64,000 bases of DNA. Origin: Psettodes erumei. Lineage: Eukaryota; Chordata; Actinopteri; Pleuronectiformes; Psettodidae. The notes under the pieces were generated by a model, which saw nothing but the letters and a program-made list of their open reading frames with translations, ran no database searches and had not been told where the DNA came from. The stretch lies in assembly GCA_016785225.1 (NCBI GenBank), contig JAFBJZ010000420.1:434001-498000 (forward strand), in the 5' to 3' direction. Position 1 is the first letter of the stretch, and each line of letters begins with the position of its first letter. A program made the position numbers and the translations under genes. This document shows positions 1-10,271 of this stretch, in pieces.

Positions 1-2239
1 CATGTCTAAATGTTTACAACTATTGTCAGATTTCCAGTGTACTATGAAACTTGTGCAATGCTGAGAATTTTTAGATTGATACCCATGGTCCCTCTCTGAG
101 TCATGTAGTTATAGTAGTAGTAGGTATAAAAACAGGAAGTAGTAAACATTATTTCACTAGTCACAAGTTTCTTGAACAGTCAAATGACTCATCTGACAGC
201 AAAACAGATGACACTGAATGAAACAATTTCAGTGTTTGTTCTGCTTCACAGGGCGTGTCCACTCTTAGTGAGGTGTCTTTAAGTCTTTAAGGTTTTTTTT
301 AAAATTAACAATTTATCTACACTGCTTTTGCAACAGTGTGACAGTGAAACAGTCCACTGAAGTCTTATTTTCATGTTTTAAGCTGTAACTTCAACTGGAG
401 GAGTAGCTGTAGCTGTAGATTGTAACTTAGTTTTTAGGTAGGATCGTGTGTGTGTGTGTGTCTGGGCAATGTTACTTTGTAAAATGATTCACACTATAAA
501 TAACTTTTCCCCCAGAAGATAAACGTCACTAAACTGTAAAAGTTATTACCTACCTGAAAATCTTTCCTTTGATGAGTCATGAATTTTGGGTAGTTCTTTG
601 ACTTTTCACTGTGATCACATGTTTTCCAATTAGGATTTAACCTTGCCATTTGACACCGGTGTGTTGATGTTACCGTAATGACCCACTGTAATCCTTATTC
701 CCTGAGTGTGCATGTTGTACCATCATTCATAGGAGCAGGATAAAGGAGCAAGGGTTAGATAGAGCGAACTGAAACAGACATAATTCTGAAGTGAAATGCT
801 GCCACCTTGTGGTTTAATGTGAAGACGGAGCCAAGCTATAAACAGCCATTTTAGCTCCCGCACAGCGGCTGTGTCTAATGCACCACTTGTGCTATTTATT
901 CCTTCTGTACAAATGTGTTTGTGAGCTTTTGCTTTTCATTGATATTGTTTTTTTTCAAAGTAGAAATTACTGAAACTGAGGCATTATTTTCATAATCCTC
1001 AACCTCACTTACTTGCACTTTTGGTGACTCTGTTAATCATTTCATGGTTATTTCCCATCCATCCAATGCTGGCTTCATTCAAATTTGAATTGTGTGTATT
1101 GAGAGGAAATGCTGGCAGTCGCTGCTTGGAAAACCACAATTAAACGCAACACGTGCAGATAAAACCTCCAAGGTTGTGATTTTCCCACGTTGGTTCAAAT
1201 TTAGCATGTGGATGTGTATAACAGAAATACATGCACACACTGAGGGTAATTGGCTCCTCTAGCTATAGTGAGAACTACATTTGGCTTAATGCTTTAATCC
1301 TTATTTGCTGCATTAAGAAATATAAAGCTCCATTCAGTGTGAGCGCAGACTGCTCCACTCTGCGTGGGTTTACTGAGAATAATCTTATATAAATGCACGA
1401 GTCATGCTTCCATGAGATTTGAGATGCCCCAGTAAAGCTCACGGAGGATCAGAGGAGAGGGAGGGCTGTCAGACCCCGACTGGGGTCACGTCTCGTATGG
1501 GAACGCGTTGTGAAAGTCAGTGACAGCCGAGAGCACGAAATAATCTGCCAGATCAGATGCTGCTCAACTTAGCTTGTTCTTAGAGCATGACATGTAGCTT
1601 AATTATCACTGTCTGTGGGACATGAGCTATCATCCATTTAACACGGTTATCACTGAGAGATTGTAATGTCTAATTGACTGCTGGGTTGTGAACGAAGAGT
1701 AATTGCAGCTATTCATCCGTCTGACACATTTTGGTTAAATAATCTTGGTTCTTTGAAAAGAGGGCTAAATGCTAAAGTAGATCAGATAGACATCAGTTTG
1801 TTAATCTCAGACCAGATAAATATCTTATCTTTCTCTTGTGGCAGCCTGACATATATCGACTCAGTCCTCTACCCTGACCATGTTGGTGTTAACATGAACC
1901 AGGAGCCTTATGGCTGAAAAATTATTTAGATTAGATTGGGCACTTTCATTCCTGAACTGATGAAGTCAATTCCTTGATTATAGCAGCATTATCTTACGTG
2001 AGCTTTCACCATGTTTTTTTTCTGTTGGTTATTTGTTGAAGGTTGTCTTCAGTATTAGCACCAGGTGGCTTCAGAATGAAGGATGTTAGAAACACAGAAG
2101 GGAATGGCAGTTATACATGTGCCACATTGGTATCCCATATGAATGATCAGTCCATCTAATTTACTAGAAGCAGTTTGTTGGGGACCAAACTAACCAACCA
2201 AACAGAGAGCCAGTCTCTCAATTGACACTCCAGGCACTC

Positions 2240-2905
2240 CCCTTACTGGCTCTGATTGGTGCTGTTGAAGGATTCTTGCAAATGGAATTTCAGCAGTAGG
2301 CGGGGCCAGAAGAGACTTTTTTCCCCCATTATATTTATATCTTTTCCCATGTATGACAGGAGGGACTTACTTCAGGCCAAAGAGAACCTTTTAGCAAAGA
2401 TGTTAAGAAGTTTTTCTTATGAAAACTCCCTACTGCGGCTTTAACCAAAATTAGGCCACACCCACATGCTCTTACCGCCTCCGACTCAGGGTGGCGCTGC
2501 CACACGTACGTCATAACTTGTAAAGCATATTCTCGGATGGCGGGCAAACCAAATTGAAGTGGGTGTAAAGAGGCGACACAAATGAGCACAAGGAAGAAAC
2601 AGAGGAAAAGACAGCGAGTTACTACAACAGCCTGTGACCGAGGAGGATGGTGAAAGCGCAAATTTCGAGAGCGGCTCGGGAGGCGGTGGGAATAAATATG
2701 TCGACGAACCTCCCGCGGTGACAAGGATTTACGGAGTTGATATTATCTTATGTAAACTGGCGCTGCAAAAGACCGCGAACCGGAAAGGAGCTACCAGAAA
2801 CCAGCTAGCTTCACCGAAATTCACCTCGCACGCCGCCGTGAGCGCTCGTTTGGGATGTTGTACATCACGGAGGAATAGGAAGAAGAAGCACCTGCTGTGA
2901 GGTAG
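2240..2905. other. CpG-richer patch with short open frames on both strands, unassigned
   Basis: A plus-strand frame at 2634-2900 (88 codons, starting MTEEDGESANFESGSGGGG) and a minus-strand frame at 2335-2724 (129 codons) overlap here. The plus frame ends with a basic run (RRNRKKKHLL) just before GAGGTAGG, which is not a strong donor. Composition differs from the AT-rich surroundings. It could be a degenerate repeat, a first exon of an unrelated transcript, or chance. No domain was recognised in either frame. Confidence 0.2.
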
Positions 2906-5805
2906 GACAGCTTCGCTCTGCTAACGTGTGCTAATGTTAAGGGTGTTTAATTAGCTGCGCAACAGGTTGTGTGACAGTACTTTGCGAGTTTCTGACAGTT
3001 TGTCTGTAGTTTGTTGTAACTGTGTGACCTGCTAATGACCGTGAGTATAATTCAGGTTTGACAGAGGTAGTTGGTTTGGATGGTGAACATAATTTTCTTA
3101 CTATTTTCTCTTATACTAATAATAAATACAGTCAAAATACAGTTTTGATATAGATACATGATATGAGATTTTTTTGCGGGGGGGGGGCGTGGAATTCGTA
3201 CAATTCGTACATGCTGCTGGTGAGAAGTGTTGTCGGAGGTCCGCCATGCGCGGACGCACAGTTCTCTGTAATCTGTGATTGGTCACATCCTCGCTTCTTA
3301 AATCCAGCATCCAGTTGGTGTGATTTTGTCATAGTCGTGCGAAAGCAGAACCGTCTCTGGTTCTGAGTTGTAAAGATCACTTTTATAAATCTAGTGGGTC
3401 TTTTTTTTGCATTAGTCTGATTTATCAAATACACTCTCCGTTGAAAGGAGCAATGTTACCATCAATGTGTTTGGTAAACGATTATGGATTAATTTGCCAT
3501 TCGAATGAACGTGATTAAGGCAGTGGTTGTGGGCACACCCAATGGCCAACTGTACTGCGATCCAATAAGAGAGTAACTCAGAACTGAAACTCTAATACAC
3601 TCTTCTGTTGGTGGAGATGTTCATCAGAGCAACCAGTGTATGTTGATCCAATAGTTCCTAACAAATTTACTCGTTTTAATAAGGTTTGCTAAATTCTACA
3701 GCACCCAGCTGTTTTAGGAAATGACTGAGCCTTTTTAAAATTACAAAATGAAGACACAACATCGATGGGCACTACTTACAATCATACAAATATATGTTAT
3801 TTTATTGAATAATATTCCAGAATACGACATCTCCTTTGAATTCATTTAGGAGTTATTGTAGAAATGTACACAGGTCTGATGGCAAACATGAAGGGTGAAT
3901 CAAGGGCTTGATACTGAGGGAGTCATCCCTAATGAGCCAAAGAACAGTGACGTATGCATGCTTTGCAAAAAAAAAAAATCCCATGTCTATGTAGACAATA
4001 AGCAATTATTATTGCAGACCACTGATTGCCCATGTAGCCTGCAAATCCTGATTGTAGTTTTTTTTTTTTTGCCCTGTTGGATTTGTTTCTTCTCTTTGAG
4101 TTCAGGCTGGTAGTTCTCATTGCATATTGCTAGTCTTCTCTCCTGCTTTGCTGCTTTCCGAAGTGGTCTAAAGAGCCACAAAGCTCCTGCGGCTTCCTTT
4201 GGCTCTAACTGCGAGGAGTCCGACACGTGTCTGAACCCCTGGCAACGCTCAGGAGGTGCCTGAGGTTTCAGGCCTTCTCTCTGTGGCGCATCATTGCAAA
4301 GGCCCATTTTCATCTATGGCTTTTTTTGTTTTTTTTTCCTTTTTGTGTAATTTTTTTTGGAAGACAAAACGACTGAAAAACACCCAAGTCCTTAACAGCA
4401 GGAGAGATGGGTTGCGGGAAGTTTCTGGAAGACTTGCGTGACCGAGACCGCCGAGGTCAGTGCTGGGGTGTGACAGGACACACGTTGGCTTTAGGTGGTG
4501 TTGTTCCTGCCGTTTTCCCTTGAATACATTGCATCTTTCTCATACGCACAACTCAGTCGCACAGTGTGTTTCAGTTTAGGTAGAGTTCACTCAGGAGACA
4601 AATCGGCGCGGCCACGGCATTACCGACCAAAGACAAAAACAAAGGGAGGAACATTTGAATTGAGATACAACAACTATTCTGTCTCCTTCTGAGAAGGAAA
4701 CATGGCAAAATTGAAGAACTGAGAGACAATAAAAAAACATCAACACTGATTATCTGAGTACATTTCTGAGTGAAAACATAAAATAAATTTGACATAAATA
4801 CATCAGATGTACACTGTTTCTATTATTGACATGACACACAGTACATGTAAACTGGCGTTTTGTCCATTTAGGTCGTCCAGAGAGGTGGTGTTGTCTGGAA
4901 GTACTGTGTACCTCCCTGTTTGTATAGCAATCAAAGGGGACACTTTACATCCTTCACATTAGTTGCATCTCTCAGAGAAGCCACTGGCTTCTAACCAGGG
5001 GAGAAATGTCAGGCTGCGGCAACAGAAATACTCCACGAGTAAATAATCACCTCTGCGTGGTGCGCTTTTAAAATGAGCGCTTGTTTAATTGGAAATATTC
5101 AAACGCAGTGTTGCAGCCAAAGCTCGGCCTTGTTGACGTGTCGTGCTTTCAGAATTAAATACAGAGGAACCGTGAGCATGGCACGCACACATTTATAACG
5201 TCATTTAAGGAATCGTGTGTATGCTTTTTATTTTGGATGGGGTTTGCATAATTCAGTTGCCACAAGCAGTTCCACAAAATGAGATCCAAAATCAGTGGAT
5301 TTTTTTTTGTGTTACCTCCTTCCATTAGAGGGAGCTGTTTAAATACTTGTCAGACTGCATGGTGCACATTTCTATAAGCATATTGTGCATTTATATGGTC
5401 AGAACATGTTAGTGGTATTTGCAATGATTAACCAACACTGACTGCGGCATTTTAGAAAAGCGGATAACTCACAAAAGAAACACAGGATCGTTTGAAATCT
5501 CTTCGCCATCCCACCTTGAAGAGAGAAAAAGACCGCAACGAAATACAGACTTCTAAAAAAAAAAAACACAAAAAGATGCATAGCTCAAAATGGTTTCATG
5601 TGACAGATTACCATTATTGTGTGGTGTTGTTACACTGCAGTCAGTTTGGTTCTTTAAAATACAATTCAGATGAAATACCGAAATTTGTTTTTAAAAATCT
5701 TCCCTGCATGTTGGTTAGTTGTTGTACAGTGCAGGAATTTTCCAACACTGAGCTTCAGTTTAATATTCATTATTGCCTGTTAGTCCCACTCAGTGGGGGG
5801 TGGTG

Positions 5806-5832
5806 GTGTGTGTGTGTGTGTGTGTGTGTGTG
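5806..5832. repeat. (GT)n microsatellite
   Basis: An uninterrupted GT run of about 27 bases, followed by a G run. Confidence 0.95.
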
Positions 5833-7047
5833 GGGGGGCTCCTCTGGTCATTGGCAATAACCTGTTAAGAACCTCCTAAGACAGTGAGTTTACTTTGCCA
5901 AGTGCTTGTAAGGCGCAGCATGCCCTTGGGTTGTCCGCTGATTTCCTCTTTTAGAAGAAGCCGTTCGGGGAGGTTGTTTATGCTACACACCTGTACCGAC
6001 TTCAACGGATCTGTGTGTGCGCGCGACGACGGCGCGGCTGCTCACTTTGTTTCGAACAAGAGGAAGCCGTTCGTCAGGCCCTGTGCAGAGGCCCTGAGGA
6101 AATGAGAAAAAGCTCTTTCCCTGCGCCTGCTGGCATCCAGCTGGCTTCTTTGTCGGCTTCGCAGATAGAAATTAAACAACAGCCCTCGGAGTTCATTATG
6201 AACAAATAGATTTCCCTGCCTCTCCACTGACCTTGGGGATTTTTTTTTTTTTTTTTGCACCCAATCGCGGGGTGGCTGTTCTCTTGTTTATATTTTATTG
6301 AGTCTATCGATCACTGCTTGGGTCTCATGCCCTTTCTTTTTCTCCTTGCCTCTCTTGTCTTGTCTTACCTTGCTCTTAATCACAGATGCATGCGCCCACA
6401 CACGCACAAACCTTATAAACACAGTGGAAGCCTACCCGTACGCAAGCAACTCACTGTTTAAAAGAAAATAGAGGCTGCAGAGACTATAGGGTTTGGGTAA
6501 GGAGATGTGTGTAGGAAAGGTATTATCACATCAAATCTCTCGCACATGGGCACACAAACTATATCTGTATATTCGTGTTCCACGGTACCACCTCGCCGTC
6601 CAGAATCTGTAAAGACCCGATGTCCCGTAGATTTTTTTTTCCCCTCAATGGCAGAACGGAGCACCTTCTTCGTTGCCTTCATTGCACGTACCCGTCAGCA
6701 TCCCTCTGCCTCTCTGCACCCTTTACCCGACATTCATTTTAAAACACTTGCTCCTTTCTTTAGATCTGCCTGTCTTACATTCTGCTTCACTCCTCACTTC
6801 CGCATTCAACGTCGGACTGCTCAACATCCTCTGCTCTTCTCTGTCTACTTGCACAATCGCCATCTGACAACTTACTGTGGCCTTCTTTAGCATTAGGATC
6901 GCAAGCAAGGGCTGCTTTTTAAGGAATCTATGGAGGAGTATGGATCTCATTTATCTGAAATGATCAAGTGAGAAATTGTCATTTAAGTCGCGGTTGCAGT
7001 TTGATTGTATAAGTTTAAGTTAGTTTCTATTAGCCTTGATGCACTGT

Positions 7048-7140
7048 AAAGCAGCGCTGCAATAATCATTGATCAATTGATGGATTAAAACAAAGTGAAT
7101 CTGCCAGAACTTTGATAATCGATTAATCGACTGATATTTG
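7048..7140 (+). repeat. interspersed repeat with GATTAATCGA core
   Basis: The stretch starts CGCTGCAATAATCATTGATC and contains GATAATCGATTAATCGACTG. Similar GCTGCAACGATTAGTCGAC-type sequence occurs again at about 19914-19937, and an ATTATCGATTAATCG core at 26551-26565. I recognise this as a common low-copy-identity interspersed sequence of fish genomes; the family name is not certain. Confidence 0.5.
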
Positions 7141-8764
7141 GAAAAAGGTCAGAACCCTGAAGAAAATAACCAGCAATTCAATCAAAAATGAAAGTAATAA
7201 TTTGTTTCACGAAGAGAGGCAGTACCGCTGTGTCTTATTTTGACATGCAAAATTTCCCTTGCTTAGTCATGGCTTTGCACCTCCAGGTGCTTTCCTAATA
7301 TAGAGCGCGCTCATGAGCGCGTCTGAAATGTGAACTGGCGTGAAGGAGCGCCCGATTTAATGCACAAATACTGAAAACTGTATGAGTACTGACGGCTGAA
7401 GTAAGCCGACAGCGTTGCGTACGTGCTGCGCTCGCGCGGCAGTCGTGTCTAACAGCGGCTGCTAATTCTCAGTCAGAAACCCGCACCAGGACGCACCGGT
7501 TCCGCCGGGGAGCGAGCGCGTCGGCTCGTCCAAAATAGAGAATTAGAAGTCGACAATGCAAAATCCGCTGCAAGGACAAAACATCCAAATTTATACAGAA
7601 TGATGTTCCCCCTGGAAAAGCCCAGAAAATAAAAAGACTTAATGGGGGGAAAAAATAAAAAAAAATAAAAATGCAAAGCCTTCCAACTCATTTCCTCCAT
7701 AGAGCCCCTGTCATAAATAGCGCACAGTGCCTTACATGCCTCTTTGTCTTCCACTCATTATCGTACCCTGCCAAGAATCTTGCTCACTTTTACTGCAGAA
7801 ACTCCTTATCAACATTCCTCAAGAGTACACCTGCTAATCCCTCGCTCTTTCCAAACAACCGCCTCCACGTGGTGACCCCTTTTACAATTCAGCGCACAAT
7901 CTCCGACTTACTTTTCACCCCCCCCCGATGCGGTACGTTCACGAAGCCGCCGTTTCGCATTCCGTAACCCGTCCTCGTGTCGCGTTACCCTAAAAATGAG
8001 ACGCGTTGAGCTTGATTTTTAGCTCCCATAATGAGCCTTTTTCTTTCACTCTGACTTCCGCATCTCCTGGCATAGAAGGGAATTACTGCTGTAACACTGA
8101 ACACTGTGATAACACCACCCCCACAGCTCATAGCTTATTTTTCTAACAGTTCTCCCTGATTGATAAACCCACTGCAAATGACAACATCAGGGAGCCGCAT
8201 CTAAAACAAAATATGAGATTAAGGATGTAGTTTCTCTCTGAGTAGTTTCTGTACGGAGACATGGACATAGCAAAGACACAAAGTGGTGTCCTGGCTGAAA
8301 GGACAGGGCCGAGTTACCGCGCAGCATCCGCACACAGGGCTTAAATCGGGATCGCACAGAGACGTTCGCTCAGGCGACTAGATTTTTTTTTTCTGAGGTC
8401 GATTCTTCTGTGGCGATCTGATAAAGCTCGCGAGCGGATCAGTCGCCAGACGTCCGCGGAATAACAAGCGCCCCGGGCCCAGAGGCTCGGCCGGCTTTGA
8501 TGTCGGAGCTTCAAACCGGGCTTTGTGCTGACAGCAGATGCTGAGTGAAAGTGTTGCGCTGCAGCTCCTTTTTTTTTTTCAGGTGACTGCGGTCAGAGCC
8601 TCGCTGGGTTTAAAACATGACCCAGTTGTTCATGTGTAGCCTGTAATGAGCTGGCGCAGTAATAAGTGCTCACGTGGTGGAGGAGAGAGGCTGGAATAAG
8701 TGTGTCGCTCGTTCATTCACACTCTGGCTTTGTTGGGTTTTTTTTTTCTTCACTGAGAATTATC

Positions 8765-9847
8765 TTCTGGCTTGTGGGTACTTTTTATTGCTCAGGCATG
8801 CTGATCCTTTTAATAGGAGGCTGGATTAAGACCTCGAGCGTTTGAAGATCTGTTTTATGGCTCATCTTCGCAGGAAGGATAGTTATGTTATTTTATCTTA
8901 TACCTCTGGAAGGCAGTGCCTCTGTTATACGCTTCATAAAATTTCTGTTACACTTTGAAATCCCAATTTTGGCATTATCACCGCCCCGCTTTTAACAGTA
9001 TTGTAAGAGTTAACAGTTTTTCAGCATTATTGTCATCTTAATCTTATTTTGCGGACTTTCCATATCCATGTCTTTTTCCATATGGCTGTCATAAATGGGA
9101 GATTGGTTGAAATGTTATATGTAAGACAGAGCAAACGGGTAAAAAAAAAAAGTAATTGCTAATAGTTTTGATGTCAGAAACTACCCTTTAAATAGTTTGG
9201 TACGCTCATCTCGCTCCGCTGACCTGCCCTGACCCAGGCTTCCTGCAGATACCGCTCCTCTCTGAACTGTTTAATCTCACTTTGAGCTTCCGTCGACCTC
9301 GGTGATTAGCTCAGCCGGTCGGCAGATGGTGGGTGGAAAGCCGGCTGGGCCACGCCGTCACCAACTTTAGGGCTCAAGGGAGGGCCCGCGGGCGAGGATT
9401 ATGGCGCCGAGTCAGCGCTGGAAAACGCGCGAGTGGCGAATGTGCAGTGCAGTGGAGCGGGCGGCGGGTAGCGGTGCCTGTGAGAAAAGATGAAACCGTC
9501 AGCGGGACAAAGAAGCTGGAGTATGACAGAAGAAATGGAGACTTTGCATTGGGAAGTCATCGGGGGCAGAGAAACATTGTGTATGCGGGGGTGGGGGTGG
9601 GGTAGTAGTTCTGGCTCGGGCGCCGGGGCTTTCTTTCTATGGTGACAGGTGAGGGGGGGACTCCTCTCTCTCGGGCCTCCTTAGCTGCTGATGGACTTGC
9701 TGACCCGTCGCGCCTCGGCATCTTGTCGTGCACCTCTGGAACGCAGCGGCCAGCAAGGGCCAGTCCCTTCGGCCTCCCTCGCTGCATAATTGGCGACCGC
9801 GTTCCCAGTGTCCCTGCCGCCCTCCGTCCCACCCTCAGGCTCCTGTG
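8765..9847 (-). other. fgf11: probable fgf11 3' untranslated region
   Basis: This stretch follows the fgf11 stop codon on the minus strand and holds no recognised coding exon. The first AATAAA met downstream of the stop is at 8784-8789, which would give a 3' UTR of roughly 1.1 kb. It includes a C-rich tract in transcript sense (plus-strand G-rich 9587-9603). The upper half (about 9300-9850) is GC-rich and yields plus-strand open frames that look like chance. The exact end cannot be fixed from sequence alone. Confidence 0.5.
8784..8789 (-). promoter_or_regulatory. candidate polyadenylation signal for fgf11
   Basis: The plus strand reads tttatt, which is AATAAA on the minus strand. It is the nearest canonical hexamer I found downstream of the fgf11 stop codon. 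The region just beyond it on the minus strand was not shown to be a cleavage site, and alternative signals farther on (for example near 6284 and 3791) are possible. Confidence 0.4.
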
Positions 9848-9984
9848 CTACGAGGCATCGGCCTTGGGAGCTTCTTTCCGTCCGTTCTTAAGGGAGGGCG
9901 AATCCGACGTCTTCGCCGTCTTCCGAGGAGGACTCACCGGTTCACTGGCGAGCTCGTGGAGTGATGGCTCCTTATACATCGCAA
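9848..9984 (-). CDS. fgf11: fgf11 last coding exon (C-terminal tail)
   Basis: An acceptor tctcgcag at 9985-9992 precedes two bases TT, which complete a Val codon with the last base of exon 4. The exon then encodes AMYKEPSLHELASEPVSPPR, KTAKTSDSPSLKNGRKEAPK and ADAS before a TAG at 9848-9850. AMYKEPSLHE is the conserved motif after the core in FHFs (AMYREPSLHD or similar). The rest is a Ser, Pro and Lys-rich tail, probably disordered. The tail is longer than in mammalian FGF11 as I recall it, and nearer in length to FGF13 and FGF14. It is only 45 codons, so it falls below many ORF-length cut-offs. Phase and motif together make the call firm. Confidence 0.92.
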
Positions 9985-10072
9985 CTGCGAGACAAGGAGA
10001 GACGCTGTTGGTTGACAGTTAAGGGCGTGATTCATGACCAACGTAAAGCAGGTTTGAACTGTGCTCACGAAC

Positions 10073-10271
10073 CCTCTATAACTTTAGGCAAGAAGTGCGC
10101 CGCTCCTTTGGTCTTCTTCACCCGGTTGCCCTTCATGACCTGGCCATCGCGATTGATACCGATGTACCAGGAGCGGCCAGACTGGGTCTGGCGATACAGC
10201 ATGGAGGAGTATGTGACGTAGTAGTTCTCAAACACACTCTCCTTGAACTTGCACTCCGGAGTGAAGTGCTC
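10073..10271 (-). CDS. fgf11: fgf11 coding exon 4 (by family numbering)
   Basis: This is 199 bases, the standard FHF length. It encodes 66 residues from EHFTPECKFKESVFENYYVT through YSSMLYRQTQSGRSWYIGIN and RDGQVMKGNRVKKTKGAAHF to LPKVIE. It covers the C-terminal half of the beta-trefoil, including the family-defining CKFKESVFENYYV and MKGNRVKKTK motifs. In FHFs this part of the core carries surfaces for binding the sodium channel tail. The acceptor is tttccag at the 10272 side, in phase 0. The donor side reads GAG G then GTTCGT: a GT donor, but poor at intron positions 3 and 4. The open frame runs on past both exon edges, but those extensions have no family similarity. The 88-bp intron that follows is short for a vertebrate but normal for fish. 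Confidence 0.95.

Larger units (their letters stand above)
1..8764. other. region beyond the fgf11 3' end, no recognised gene
   Basis: It is AT-rich with runs of A or T and no exon I can assign. It holds a short (GT)n at 447-462 and a longer one at 5806-5832. A CpG-richer patch at 2470-2900 has short open frames on both strands. A GATTAATCGA-type interspersed repeat lies at about 7048-7140. Short phrases such as GCTGCCACCTTGTGG (about 799-813) are of a kind often met in fish intergenic DNA. Confidence 0.55.

Noticed and set aside
9639..10022. 127-codon plus-strand frame opposite the end of fgf11
   Set aside because: It is antisense to the last fgf11 exon and 3' UTR; the minus-strand reading has the family motifs and splice sites.
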